A stretch of 64,000 nucleotides of DNA from CAJJBL01 sp964519035 (GCA_964519035.1 CAZFKZ010000001.1:55000-118999); one strand, 5' to 3'. Positions 18,055 through 26,983 are shown, numbered from the stretch's first letter. Notes: a model not told the origin generated them from the letters alone. Translations and numbers: made by a program.

Positions 18055-19173
18055 ATGCTAAATAGTCATAAAAAATGGATGAAGCAAGCTATACTAGAAG
18101 CTTTTAGATCTAAGGGTTTATCTGGCATTAATCCACCTGTGGGTTGTGTTATTGTTAAAGATAATATCATTGTCACCCGCGGTAGAACCTCTGTTTCTGG
18201 AAGACCTCATGCTGAAGAAAATGCTATAAATAACATTAAAGACCCTAAAACACTCTTTAACTCTATTATGTATGTAACTTTGGAACCTTGTGCACATTTG
18301 AATAAACAAGGGTTTTCATGTGCAGATTTGATTATAAAGTCAGGAATATCAAAAATTTTTATTAGTTGCTTTGATCCAGATAAAAGAACTTCTGGAAAAG
18401 GAGTTAATTTATTAAGAAATAATAATATAGAAGTTTTTACAACATTTATGGAAACTGAAGCACTTTCTTTATATAAAGGTTTTTTTTCAAGAATAATAAA
18501 TAAAAAACCTTATATTAGTCTTAAAATAGCTTGTTCATTAGATGGTAAAATAGCTTTAAATAATAAAAAATCAAAATGGATTACTAATGATTTAAGTCGG
18601 TCTTATAGTCACTTTATTAGATCTCAAACTGATGCTATTTTAACTTCAAGTGCTACAGTGATTAAGGATAATTCAGAACTTACTTGTAGATTAAATGGAT
18701 TAGAGCATTCAAGCCCAATTAAGATTTTATTGGATAGACAATTATCATTAACTAAAGACTATAAAATATTTAATAATAATTATAACAATAAACTAATAAT
18801 ATATTATTCAAGACAAGCCAAAAATTATGAAACAATAAATACAGATAGACTTTCGTATGTAAAAGTTAACTCTGAATTTGAAGATAAATTCAAATATTTT
18901 GATTTCATCTTCAAAGATTTATCAAATAAAGGTATAAATAATTTACTAATTGAATGTGGTTCTGTTATTAATTCCTTATTAATATCTCTTAATTTAGTTG
19001 ATGAATTAGTCATATTTAGATCAGGTAAAATTATTGGTAATGATGGGGTGCCATTTATTAATAATTTAGGTTATGAAGATATTGATCAATTAGCTAATTA
19101 TAATATAACTTCAAGTCGTATGCTAGGTGAAGATACTTTAGAAATAAGAAAATTGAATTATGTAGGGTTGTAA
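18055..19173 (+). CDS. ribD: bifunctional diaminohydroxyphosphoribosylaminopyrimidine deaminase / 5-amino-6-(5-phosphoribosylamino)uracil reductase
   Basis: RibD performs the second and third steps of riboflavin synthesis: deamination, then NADPH-dependent reduction. The N-terminal zinc deaminase domain shows PHAEENAI near residue 50 and EPCAHLNKQGFSCADLI near residue 77, with Cys and His zinc ligands. The usual Thr-Pro-Pro-Cys in that loop is Gly-Phe-Ser-Cys here, keeping the Cys. The C-terminal reductase domain begins near residue 145 (KPYISLKIACSLDGKIAL). The gene abuts ribE directly and starts the ribDEBH run. Confidence 0.93.
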   Translation: MLNSHKKWMKQAILEAFRSKGLSGINPPVGCVIVKDNIIVTRGRTSVSGRPHAEENAINNIKDPKTLFNSIMYVTLEPCAHLNKQGFSCADLIIKSGISKIFISCFDPDKRTSGKGVNLLRNNNIEVFTTFMETEALSLYKGFFSRIINKKPYISLKIACSLDGKIALNNKKSKWITNDLSRSYSHFIRSQTDAILTSSATVIKDNSELTCRLNGLEHSSPIKILLDRQLSLTKDYKIFNNNYNNKLIIYYSRQAKNYETINTDRLSYVKVNSEFEDKFKYFDFIFKDLSNKGINNLLIECGSVINSLLISLNLVDELVIFRSGKIIGNDGVPFINNLGYEDIDQLANYNITSSRMLGEDTLEIRKLNYVGL

Positions 19174-19785
19174 ATGTTTACCGGAATTGTAAGTCACGTT
19201 GCCAAAATTGAGAAAATTTTCCAAAAAAAAGATTGGGAAATAGCCATAATTATTAGTGATAAAAAAATCATTAATGTTAATTCATTTAATAAATCTTTAA
19301 AAATTGGCTCTTCAGTATCATGTTCAGGAATATGCTTAACTTTAAAAAAGATAGAAAATAATTTATTATTTTTTGACGTTAGTAATGAAACTGCTTCCAA
19401 AACCAATTTTTTAGATTGGAAGGTTGGTTCTTATATTAATATAGAACAATCTTTGAAAGTTGGTGATGAAATTGGAGGGCATTTTGTATATGGACATATA
19501 GACACAACTGCCATAATTAAAAATTTAGAAAAAATTCAAGGTTCTTATAATATTTTATTTGAAATAGATTGTAAATTTTCTAAATATATTGCAACAAAAG
19601 GTTCTATTACAATTGATGGTGTTTCTTTAACAGTTAATAATATTAGTAAAAATAGTTTTAATGTAAATATTATCCCATTTACTTGGGATCATACTTGTTT
19701 TGTTTTTTACAAAGAAGATACTATTGTAAATATTGAGATTGATATATTAGCAAGATATTTAGAAAGATTAAGAGATAATGTGTAA
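19174..19785 (+). CDS. ribE: riboflavin synthase (alpha chain)
   Basis: Riboflavin synthase dismutates two 6,7-dimethyl-8-ribityllumazine molecules into riboflavin. The 203-residue protein has the two internally repeated lumazine-binding domains. The first opens with the family start MFTGIVSHV and contains SCSGICLTL; the second begins with GGHFVYGHID and contains SITIDGVSLTVN. The ATG follows the ribD stop with no spacer, implying coupled translation. The partner enzyme lumazine synthase (RibH) is encoded two genes downstream. Confidence 0.94.
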   Translation: MFTGIVSHVAKIEKIFQKKDWEIAIIISDKKIINVNSFNKSLKIGSSVSCSGICLTLKKIENNLLFFDVSNETASKTNFLDWKVGSYINIEQSLKVGDEIGGHFVYGHIDTTAIIKNLEKIQGSYNILFEIDCKFSKYIATKGSITIDGVSLTVNNISKNSFNVNIIPFTWDHTCFVFYKEDTIVNIEIDILARYLERLRDNV

Positions 19786-19835
19786 TATTAATTCCTTTTT
19801 AAGGATTAGAATAATTTCTGTGCTTTGGAGTTTTA

Positions 19836-20933
19836 ATGGGTTTATCTAGTATTGAAGAAGTAATTGATGATGCTTCCAAGGGTAAAATTTTTATCTTAGT
19901 TGATGATGAAGATAGAGAAAATGAAGGTGACTTATGTGTTTTAGGTGAATTTGCTTCATCTGAGGCTATAAATTTTATGGCTAAATATGGTCGTGGTTTA
20001 ATATGTTTATCTCTTACAAGAGCTCATTCTGAAAAATTAGGTTTGTCCTTAATGGAAAGAAGAAATGAAGGAAGGTTTGAGACAGCCTTTACAGTTTCAA
20101 TTGAAGCTAGAAAAGGTGTTACAACTGGGATATCAGCAGCAGATAGATCTTTAACAATTCAAACTGCTATAAAAGAAGATGCATCAAACAATACAATTAC
20201 GACTCCTGGTCATGTATTTCCTCTTATAGCTAGGGACGGAGGCACTTTAATAAGATCTGGACATACTGAGGCTGTTATAGATATTGCAAAGCTTGCAAAG
20301 AAAAATTTATCTGGAGTTATTTGTGAAATAATGAAAGACGACGGAGAAATGGCTCGGTTACCAGATCTCGTTAAATTTGGAAAAAAACATGATATAAAAA
20401 TAGCTTCAATATCTGACTTAATATCTTATAGAAGAAAAAATGAAGTTTTTGTAAAAAGAGTATCTGAATCATTTTTAAATAGTAAATTTGGTGGATCTTG
20501 GAGAATTATAGTCTTTAAAAATATTATAGATAATACAGAACATATGGCTCTTGTTAAAGGAGTTATTGATAATGATAAACCAATTTTAGTTAGAGTACAT
20601 GCCTTAGATCTTCTTTCAGATGTTTTAGGAGATCAGTCAAGCAATAGAAGTGGATCTGAGTTATCGAGGGCTATGGAATTAATTGCCATTGATAAGAATG
20701 GTATAATAATACTTATTAGAGATAGTTCTCCTGCATCTCTTTCAAAAAACATTGCTCAAAGTATTAATCAATCTAATCATGATACATATCAATTACGTGA
20801 CTATGGTGTAGGTGCTCAAATATTAATTGACTTAGGAGTTAAAAATATGACTATTTTATCAAATTCTAAAAAAATGGTAAAAGGTTTAGAAGGTTTTGGG
20901 CTAACTATTAAAAATTGGAAAAAGTTAGGTTAA
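19836..20933 (+). CDS. ribB: 3,4-dihydroxy-2-butanone 4-phosphate synthase with degenerate GTP cyclohydrolase II domain (RibBX type)
   Basis: The N-terminal half (about residues 1-200) is a complete DHBP synthase. It shows the acidic metal loop DDEDRENEGD near residue 25, GLICLSL, and the TPGHVFPLIARDGG and RSGHTEA motifs. It makes the four-carbon unit of riboflavin from ribulose 5-phosphate. The C-terminal half resembles GTP cyclohydrolase II (LRDYGVGAQILIDLGV is kept). However, the region that should carry the three zinc Cys reads HALDLLSDVLGDQSSNRSG and has none. Such RibBX proteins are known in proteobacteria as lacking cyclohydrolase activity. A separate RibA should exist elsewhere in the genome. 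Confidence 0.93.
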   Translation: MGLSSIEEVIDDASKGKIFILVDDEDRENEGDLCVLGEFASSEAINFMAKYGRGLICLSLTRAHSEKLGLSLMERRNEGRFETAFTVSIEARKGVTTGISAADRSLTIQTAIKEDASNNTITTPGHVFPLIARDGGTLIRSGHTEAVIDIAKLAKKNLSGVICEIMKDDGEMARLPDLVKFGKKHDIKIASISDLISYRRKNEVFVKRVSESFLNSKFGGSWRIIVFKNIIDNTEHMALVKGVIDNDKPILVRVHALDLLSDVLGDQSSNRSGSELSRAMELIAIDKNGIIILIRDSSPASLSKNIAQSINQSNHDTYQLRDYGVGAQILIDLGVKNMTILSNSKKMVKGLEGFGLTIKNWKKLG

Positions 20934-20941
20934 GCAATGTT

Positions 20942-21379
20942 ATGAAACCAAATGTGAATATATTGTTAGTCTGTTCTCCTTATTATAAGTTAATATGTGA
21001 CAATTTAGTTAAAGGTGCCGCAGACTTATTAAAATCTAAATCTATTAAATACAATCTTATTTTTGTACCTGGTGCATTAGAAATTCCTTCTGCAATCAAA
21101 TATATGTCATTAAAAGAACATTTTGATGGATATATAGCACTTGGTTGTATAATTAGAGGAGAGACCTATCATTTTGAAGTTGTATCTAATGAATCTGCTA
21201 ATGGGCTAACTAAACTTGCACTGGATTATGACTTGCCAATTGGTAATGGAATATTAACAGTAGAAAACGAGAAACAAGCTATACTTAGATCTGACCCTAA
21301 AAAATATAACAAAGGTGCTGGTGCAGCTTTAGCATGTATATCGTTGATTAATATAAAAAATAATGCATTTGTTATGTAG
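20942..21379 (+). CDS. ribH: 6,7-dimethyl-8-ribityllumazine synthase
   Basis: RibH condenses the pyrimidine product of RibD with the four-carbon product of RibB to give the substrate of riboflavin synthase. The 145-residue protein shows VPGALEIPSAIKY near residue 45 and the active-site GCIIRGETYHFEVVSNESANGL region near residue 75, with the catalytic His. The open frame reaches back into ribB to a TTG at 20915. The ATG at 20942, after the ribB stop, gives normal length and is preferred. It is followed by nusB after 6 bases. Confidence 0.93.
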   Translation: MKPNVNILLVCSPYYKLICDNLVKGAADLLKSKSIKYNLIFVPGALEIPSAIKYMSLKEHFDGYIALGCIIRGETYHFEVVSNESANGLTKLALDYDLPIGNGILTVENEKQAILRSDPKKYNKGAGAALACISLINIKNNAFVM

Positions 21380-21385
21380 ATAATT

Positions 21386-21862
21386 TTGAATTTAAAAATT
21401 GAAAATAAGAATAATATTAGACAAAGTTCTGTTAGAAAAAAAACAGCATCAAGGATTTGTGCAGTGCAAGTCCTTTATGAATCGTCATTTTCTTTGAAAA
21501 ATATTAAAAGTGTTATTAATTCATTTTTTGAAAACTACTTAGGTAATATTTTAATTGAGATGAATATTAAAAAAATAGATGAAGATCTTTTTAATATTAT
21601 TGTTAATGGCGTTAACAATAATATTTCAAAAATTGACAAAATTATTATAAATAATCTTTCAGAAAATTGGAGTATAGATAGGCTTAGTAAAACAGAATTA
21701 TCTGTTTTCAGATTAGCTATATTTGAATTACTTTTTCACAAAAATTTTACTAAAAAAACTATTATCAACGAATATATAAGTATATTTGAGGCTTTTGGAG
21801 GTAATGCAAATTTTGCTAATGGTATTTTAGAAAATATATTTCAGAATGAAACTTGTATATGA
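21386..21862 (+). CDS. nusB: transcription antitermination protein NusB
   Basis: NusB, with NusE (S10), binds boxA RNA and prevents premature termination in rRNA operons. The 158-residue, mostly helical protein shows the family opening SRICAVQVLYESSFS near residue 22, and LSKTELSVFRLAIFELLF followed by TIINEYISIFEAFGG near the C-terminus. The start appears to be TTG at 21386; no nearby ATG is in frame. The ribH-nusB-thiL order is common in proteobacteria. Confidence 0.92.
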   Translation: MNLKIENKNNIRQSSVRKKTASRICAVQVLYESSFSLKNIKSVINSFFENYLGNILIEMNIKKIDEDLFNIIVNGVNNNISKIDKIIINNLSENWSIDRLSKTELSVFRLAIFELLFHKNFTKKTIINEYISIFEAFGGNANFANGILENIFQNETCI

Positions 21863-21871
21863 TTTTTTTTT

Positions 21872-22810
21872 ATGGATGAATTTGATTTTATTAAAAAATA
21901 TTTTCAACCTTTAACTTCTTCTATAGGTAGAAAATTGCAAGATGATGCTGCGGTATATAGACCAGAAGCAAATAAAGAAATTGTAATTACTACAGATAGT
22001 TTGGTAGAAGGAATTCATTTTTTCGGTTCTGAAAATCCAAAACACATTGCACAAAAAGCACTAAGAGTGAACCTTTCAGATATAGCTTCTATGGGAGCTG
22101 TTCCTTTATTTTATAATTTGGCAATTAATATACCTAAAAAGAATGTAAAACTCTTTCTTCCTAAATTTGTAGAAGGCTTAAAAGCAGATCAAGAAACTTT
22201 TAATATCCAATTAATTGGTGGAGACCTGACATCTTCACGTAAAGATATACATATCACTGTTACTATGTTTGGACATATTCCTTTTGGAGAGGCTGTTGGT
22301 AGAAATACAGCAAAAGATAAAGATGATCTATATGTTACAGGTAAATTAGGTTTATCTAAGATTGGCTTAGAAAACTTTTTTTCTAAATCTATTTTGTTTA
22401 ATGAAGCTAAAAAAAAATATTTGTTACCTAATCCCAGAGTTAAGGTTGGAATATTATTAAGAAAAATTGTTAATTCAATGATTGATATTTCAGATGGTCT
22501 AGTTCAAGATTCTTCTCATTTAGCCTTTAACTCGGGTTTATGTTTAGAAATTGATTTAAATTCGTTGCCTATATCCTTTTGTTATCCTATATCCCAACAT
22601 GTTATGGTTGATTATGCTTTATATGGAGGTGATGATTATGAATTATTATTTTCATGTAATCCAAATAAAATAGATTTAATTAAGCAATTGTCATTAGAAA
22701 CAAATATAGAATTTACTAAAATTGGAAAATTTTATAAATGTCTTAAACCATCTTTAAGATTTAAAGATTCAAAAACAATTCCTAAAAAACTATCATATAA
22801 TCATTTTTAA
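21872..22810 (+). CDS. thiL: thiamine-monophosphate kinase
   Basis: ThiL phosphorylates thiamine monophosphate to the active cofactor thiamine diphosphate. The 312-residue protein shows the metal and nucleotide motifs DDAAVYRP near residue 24, TTDSLVEGIHF near residue 42, LRVNLSDIASMGAVP and IDISDGLVQDSSH near residue 210, plus GGDDYELLF near residue 250. It starts 9 bases after nusB. Its stop overlaps the convergent bamE-like gene by four bases, so the two transcripts must be antisense at their ends. Confidence 0.95.
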   Translation: MDEFDFIKKYFQPLTSSIGRKLQDDAAVYRPEANKEIVITTDSLVEGIHFFGSENPKHIAQKALRVNLSDIASMGAVPLFYNLAINIPKKNVKLFLPKFVEGLKADQETFNIQLIGGDLTSSRKDIHITVTMFGHIPFGEAVGRNTAKDKDDLYVTGKLGLSKIGLENFFSKSILFNEAKKKYLLPNPRVKVGILLRKIVNSMIDISDGLVQDSSHLAFNSGLCLEIDLNSLPISFCYPISQHVMVDYALYGGDDYELLFSCNPNKIDLIKQLSLETNIEFTKIGKFYKCLKPSLRFKDSKTIPKKLSYNHF

Positions 22811-23238
22811 TTTTTTAAATTATTTTTTCGTAAATTGTTTAACATTTGTTTCAGGAATACACCTTCATTATTAATGGTTCTAGTTTTTTCGTTAGAAATA
22901 ATAATATTTTCAGCATTATTTTCTGTATATTTTTTTAAACTCTTAACTTTATTATCATTATCGAGTGTGATTTTTAGAATTAATAATTTTTTAGTTTTTC
23001 TAGGACTGAAATTCTTATAACCAGATTCATGAGAAATGTAATAGAGAATATTATTATTAAAAATACCTTCAAATACAGGTGGTCCATATTTTTTATTTAA
23101 TTCATTTTTGGTTGTAATTCCTATTTTAACCTGCATTTCTGTTATTATTGTATTTGATAAACCATTGGTTTGAATAGTTTCAGAACAAGATGAAATGAAT
23201 AATATTATAAAGAATAATAAAACTTTCTTTTTAGTCAT
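22807..23238 (-). CDS. BamE/OmlA/SmpA-family outer-membrane assembly lipoprotein
   Basis: The protein has a lipoprotein signal peptide (KKKVLLFFIILFISSC) and a short BamE-like domain with MQVKIGITTKNELNKKYGPP near residue 38 and ILYYISHESGYK after it. BamE is an accessory lipoprotein of the BAM complex that inserts outer-membrane beta-barrels. I chose the ATG at 23238 because an AGGTGA lies six bases upstream; the frame also allows a GTG nine bases earlier. It is divergent from the cytochrome bc1 chaperone gene, an arrangement common in alphaproteobacteria. The C-terminal tail is basic and low in conservation signals. Confidence 0.82.
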   Translation of the reverse strand: MTKKKVLLFFIILFISSCSETIQTNGLSNTIITEMQVKIGITTKNELNKKYGPPVFEGIFNNNILYYISHESGYKNFSPRKTKKLLILKITLDNDNKVKSLKKYTENNAENIIISNEKTRTINNEGVFLKQMLNNLRKNNLKN

Positions 23239-23330
23239 TAATTTCACCTGTTTTATTTGAATGTTGAATAAAAGTAATATATAAATATTTTTTATAAAAA
23301 AATATACAAACTTTTATCGCATAGAACTTA

Positions 23331-23867
23331 ATGTTTTTAAACACTTATCTTAAATCTAAAAAATCAGAGAAAATTTTATTAGATAATTTTTACTCTAAAA
23401 TTGTAACTGTTTCACGAGATAAAATTTTTTATAAAAAAATGAATGTTCCTGATACTCTTGATGGAAGATTTGATCTTTTGATTTTATTTTCTATAATTAC
23501 TATATTTTTTTTATCTAAATTTGATTCTAAAGGTAAAACTTATGCCCAATCTCTTTTTGATAAAATTTTTCTTGATCTTGACTTAACTCTTCGTGAATTA
23601 GGGGCAGGTGATGCCGGTGTTAGAATTAAAATTAAAAGTATGATAAATTCTTATATGGGAAGACAAAAAGCATATTGCCTATGTTTTGAAGAAAACAATT
23701 ATGAATTATTAAAAAAAACTATCATTAATAATGTTTATAGAAATGTTAAAGATTTCAATGATTCTCCTACTTATTTAACAAATTATTGTATAAAGATACT
23801 TAAAATATTTAATAAAAAACCAGAAAAATTTTTTTTTGACGATGAATTTAATTTTCCCAAACTTTAA
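23331..23867 (+). CDS. ubiquinol-cytochrome c chaperone (CBP3 family)
   Basis: This 178-residue protein matches the CBP3/UPF0174 family involved in assembly of the cytochrome bc1 complex, known from mitochondria and alphaproteobacteria. Visible signatures are PDTLDGRFDLLILF near residue 40, LFDKIFLDLDLTLRELGAGD near residue 80 and the following VRIKIKSMINSYMGR. It is divergent from the BamE-like gene. The DUF177/YceD gene that normally follows is absent; after a 132-base gap comes plsX. Confidence 0.85.
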   Translation: MFLNTYLKSKKSEKILLDNFYSKIVTVSRDKIFYKKMNVPDTLDGRFDLLILFSIITIFFLSKFDSKGKTYAQSLFDKIFLDLDLTLRELGAGDAGVRIKIKSMINSYMGRQKAYCLCFEENNYELLKKTIINNVYRNVKDFNDSPTYLTNYCIKILKIFNKKPEKFFFDDEFNFPKL

Positions 23868-23939
23868 CTTATTATATTTTGTTGCTTAATATATATTCTT
23901 AATTATTTGCATTACTTATTGGATATTGATAAACACATT

Positions 23940-23964
23940 AAAAAGTTTTTTAGTTTAACTTTTT
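23940..23964 (+). terminator. possible weak intrinsic terminator after the cytochrome c chaperone gene
   Basis: AAAAAGTT and AACTTTTT can pair across a nine-base loop, and the right arm runs into further T residues. It lies between the chaperone gene stop and plsX. The stem has only two G-C pairs, so termination would be weak and the match may be chance. Confidence 0.28.
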
Positions 23965-23999
23965 TATAAGACTTATTTTAGTAAATCTTTTTCTTTTTA

Positions 24000-25043
24000 A
24001 TGAGTATAACATCTGGAGTGTTTTTGTTTAAGCCAATCCATATATCATTAGACGCTATGGGGGGCGATAATGCTCCTGAAATAGTCGTAAAAGGGGCTTC
24101 TGAAGCTAAAGTAAGATGTCCCAATTTGGAATTTTCTTTTTTTGGAAATGAAGAATTGTTGTCTCAATTAATTGAGCCTATTTCAAATTTAAAAAATTCT
24201 AATATTATCCATACTAAAGAGGTAATCGAAGCTACTGAAAAACCTAGTGTTGCTGTTCGTAGAGGTATGAATTCTTCTATGGCTATGTCTATACAGTACG
24301 TTAAATCTGGTAAAGCTGATGCAGTTGTTTCAGCAGGAAATACTGGAGCTCTTATGGCGATGTCAAAATTAATTCTTAGACCAATACCCGGAATAAGTAG
24401 GCCAGCTATAGCAGCATATTTCCCTACAATAAGGGGTGAAAGTTGTATGTTAGACTTAGGAGCAAATATAGAATGTGATTCTAAAAACCTTGTTCAATTT
24501 GCTTTCATGGGCCAAGCATTTGCTAGAATTGTAATGGGCATTAAAAATCCTACCATTTCACTTTTAAACGTAGGAGAAGAAGAGCAAAAGGGTTTGGATT
24601 CAATAAAAGAAGCTTCTCGTATTCTTTTTTCTTTAAAGGAATTGATTAATTATACAGGCTTTATAGAAGGTGACAATATTGCTCAAGGTAAATCAGATGT
24701 AATTATAGCTGACGGTTTCAGTGGTAATATTTCTTTGAAAACGGCTGAAGGAACAGCTAGGTTGGTTACTCATTATTTAAAAAAAGCATTAACTAGTTCA
24801 ATTTTATCCAAAATAGGTTATTTATTTGCTAAAAGAGCGATTAACAATTTTAAATTACAAATGGATCCTAGAAAGTATAATGGGGCAGTTTTTTTAGGTC
24901 TCAATGGTGTGGCTGTAAAAAGTCACGGTGGAACAGATGCTTATGGTTTCGCAAATGCGATTTGTGTTGCTGCTGATATGGTTCAATATAATTTTATTTC
25001 AGATTTGAGAAATATAATAAGTAAAACAAATTTAAACTTTTAA
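24000..25043 (+). CDS. plsX: phosphate acyltransferase PlsX
   Basis: PlsX makes acyl-phosphate from acyl-ACP for the PlsY step of phospholipid synthesis. The 347-residue protein shows ISLDAMGGDNAPEIVVKG near the N-terminus, SAGNTGALMAMSK near residue 110 and IADGFSGNISLKTAEG near residue 235, all typical. The ATG at 24000 adds a few residues before the family start; an internal GTG is an alternative. plsX-fabH-ihfA-merR is a standard alphaproteobacterial cluster linking phospholipid and fatty-acid initiation. Confidence 0.94.
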   Translation: MSITSGVFLFKPIHISLDAMGGDNAPEIVVKGASEAKVRCPNLEFSFFGNEELLSQLIEPISNLKNSNIIHTKEVIEATEKPSVAVRRGMNSSMAMSIQYVKSGKADAVVSAGNTGALMAMSKLILRPIPGISRPAIAAYFPTIRGESCMLDLGANIECDSKNLVQFAFMGQAFARIVMGIKNPTISLLNVGEEEQKGLDSIKEASRILFSLKELINYTGFIEGDNIAQGKSDVIIADGFSGNISLKTAEGTARLVTHYLKKALTSSILSKIGYLFAKRAINNFKLQMDPRKYNGAVFLGLNGVAVKSHGGTDAYGFANAICVAADMVQYNFISDLRNIISKTNLNF

Positions 25044-25077
25044 AGATTATGAATTAATTTTAATTGGAATTCTATCA

Positions 25078-26067
25078 ATGTCGAATGTAATTTTAATGAC
25101 TGGTGTTGGGTCTTACTTACCAAAAAATAAATTTTCTAATATTGACTTAACTAAATTTATTGATACTTCAGATGAATGGATTACAAAAAGATCAGGCATA
25201 AAAAATCGTCATTATGTTTCTGAGGACGAGTTAACTTCTGATTTGGCCGTTAAGGCTGCTTTAAGTGCTATAAAGATGTCTAATTTAAAACCAGATGATA
25301 TAGACATGATTATTTTGGCTACCACAACTCCTGATAATACATTTCCTGCAACTGCAACTAAAATTCAACATAAACTTTCTATAAAAGGTATTGCATTCGA
25401 TGTTCAAGCTGTATGTGCTGGTTTTGTATTTGCCTTATCTGTAGCTTCTTCAATGATGAAAGATAATCATTCTAAAAATTGTTTGGTTATTGGTGCTGAC
25501 AGTATGTCCAAATTATTGAATTGGAAAGATAGAACGACATCAGTTCTTTTTGGTGATGGAGCAGGTGCTGTCATTCTTCAAAAAAACGTCGATATAAATA
25601 AAAACAGTGATTGGGGTATTTTATCGAATGTAATTCACTCTGATGGAAATTTCTATGATTTATTATATACTAATGGTGGACCTTCTCTAAATAAAAAAAC
25701 TGGTACTATTGAGATGGTTGGAAAAGAAGTCTTTAAACATGCAGTAGAAAAATTATGCTCTTCATTTGAAGAGGCGCTTTCATTATGTAATAAGAGTATA
25801 GCTGATATAGACTGGTTTGTTCCTCATCAAGCCAATCAAAGAATATTATCTGCCGTCTCAGATAGGTTAAAAATTGATAAATCAAAAGTTATATCTACAG
25901 TTGCTTTTCACGGCAACACTTCAGCAGCATCTATTCCTTTGGCTTTAGATTATGCAATTGCTGATAAAAAAATTAAAAATGGAGATCTTATTGGTTTTCA
26001 AGCGATTGGTGGAGGGTTGAGTTGGGGATCTTCAGTCATTAGATTTGGTCAACCTCAAAATAAATAA
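25078..26067 (+). CDS. fabH: 3-oxoacyl-[acyl-carrier-protein] synthase III
   Basis: FabH condenses acetyl-CoA with malonyl-ACP to start fatty-acid synthesis. The 329-residue thiolase-fold protein shows the full catalytic triad: the Cys in VQAVCAGFVFAL near residue 113, the His in WFVPHQANQRI near residue 250 and the Asn in FHGNTSAASIP near residue 280. The C-terminus has the GGGLSWGS motif. It follows plsX by 34 bases. Confidence 0.96.
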   Translation: MSNVILMTGVGSYLPKNKFSNIDLTKFIDTSDEWITKRSGIKNRHYVSEDELTSDLAVKAALSAIKMSNLKPDDIDMIILATTTPDNTFPATATKIQHKLSIKGIAFDVQAVCAGFVFALSVASSMMKDNHSKNCLVIGADSMSKLLNWKDRTTSVLFGDGAGAVILQKNVDINKNSDWGILSNVIHSDGNFYDLLYTNGGPSLNKKTGTIEMVGKEVFKHAVEKLCSSFEEALSLCNKSIADIDWFVPHQANQRILSAVSDRLKIDKSKVISTVAFHGNTSAASIPLALDYAIADKKIKNGDLIGFQAIGGGLSWGSSVIRFGQPQNK

Positions 26068-26109
26068 AATAATTCTTTATAATTAAAATTTTTATATTAA
26101 AATGAATTT

Positions 26110-26394
26110 ATGAAAAAAACTTGGACAAGAAATGATCTTATAGATGAAATCAGCAACAATGTTGGTTTATCTAATTTAGAGTCATCAAAAATAATTGAAG
26201 AAATTTTTGAAGTTATATTGTCTGAGTTAGAGGGTAATTCTGACGTTAAAATTTCTTCATTTGGAACTTTTGCTGTTAGACATAAAAATTCTAGAATAGG
26301 AAGAAACCCTAAAACTGGATTAGAAGTTCCAATAAGTTCAAGAAATGTTGTTACATTTAATGCATCGAATATTTTGAAATCTAAAATAAATTAG
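26110..26394 (+). CDS. ihfA: integration host factor subunit alpha
   Basis: IHF alpha is a DNA-bending, histone-like protein of the HU/IHF family that works as a heterodimer with IHF beta (not in this window). The 94-residue protein starts KKTWTRNDLIDEI, has VKISSFGTFAVR near residue 50 and the DNA-minor-groove arm signature RIGRNPKTGLEVPISSRNVVTF with the intercalating Pro. The usual alphaproteobacterial start TLTRADL is altered but recognisable. It is followed by the merR gene after 13 bases. Confidence 0.9.
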   Translation: MKKTWTRNDLIDEISNNVGLSNLESSKIIEEIFEVILSELEGNSDVKISSFGTFAVRHKNSRIGRNPKTGLEVPISSRNVVTFNASNILKSKIN

Positions 26395-26407
26395 AAGCTT
26401 AATCACT

Positions 26408-26761
26408 ATGAATGATGAGATTATTTATCTTACTATTTCTAAAACTTCTAAGAAATTAGACGTATTACCTCATGTGCTGAGATTTTGGGAAAAAAAATTC
26501 ATTTCTTTAAATCCTAAAAAAAGCAGAGGTGGTAGAAGATATTATTCAAATTTAGATATTGATATTTTAATTATTATTAAAGATTTATTGTATAATAAAG
26601 GTTTTACTATCAAAGGGGCTGCTAATTATATGAATTTAAAATATAATAAAGTTAATATTGAAAGTGACGTTTCAACGTATCCTATTTTAAAATCTGATTT
26701 AAATGAATCAATCAGATTAATTAAAGAAGGTATAAATATTTTAAAAAAAAATTTATATTGA
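26408..26761 (+). CDS. MerR-family transcriptional regulator
   Basis: The 117-residue protein has an N-terminal MerR winged-helix domain: TISKTSKKLDVLPHVLRFWE, then a KSRGGRRYYSNLDID segment. A short helical tail follows. It matches the conserved MerR-type gene found directly after ihfA in alphaproteobacteria. Its target and effector are unknown. The C-terminal part is short and no metal-binding Cys is visible, so a metal sensor is unlikely. The gene ends 67 bases before the scaffold gap. Confidence 0.88.
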   Translation: MNDEIIYLTISKTSKKLDVLPHVLRFWEKKFISLNPKKSRGGRRYYSNLDIDILIIIKDLLYNKGFTIKGAANYMNLKYNKVNIESDVSTYPILKSDLNESIRLIKEGINILKKNLY

Positions 26762-26828
26762 TATTTATAATTATTTAATAATGGTTAGCTTATATGTAAT
26801 TTAAAACAATAAGTGCAAATGTAATTTT

Positions 26829-26928
26829 NNNNNNNNNNNNNNNNNNNNNNNNNNNNNNNNNNNNNNNNNNNNNNNNNNNNNNNNNNNNNNNNNNNNNNNN
26901 NNNNNNNNNNNNNNNNNNNNNNNNNNNN
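26829..26928. other. scaffold gap: 100 undetermined bases (N)
   Basis: Exactly 100 N mark an assembly join of unknown true size. The flanks (26762-26828 and 26929-26983) are AT-rich and show no gene. In many alphaproteobacteria a proline tRNA gene follows ihfA-merR, so a tRNA could be hidden here; this is inference only. The order of the sequences left and right of the gap rests on scaffolding. Confidence 0.99.
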
Positions 26929-26983
26929 TATAATTTAGACTTAACAAAATAAATTTATCTCTCGAGTTTTTAACATTTGACAT

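Noticed and set aside
26801..26983. 60-codon open frame spanning the run of N
   Set aside because: Most of its codons are undetermined, so it is an artefact of the scaffold gap.
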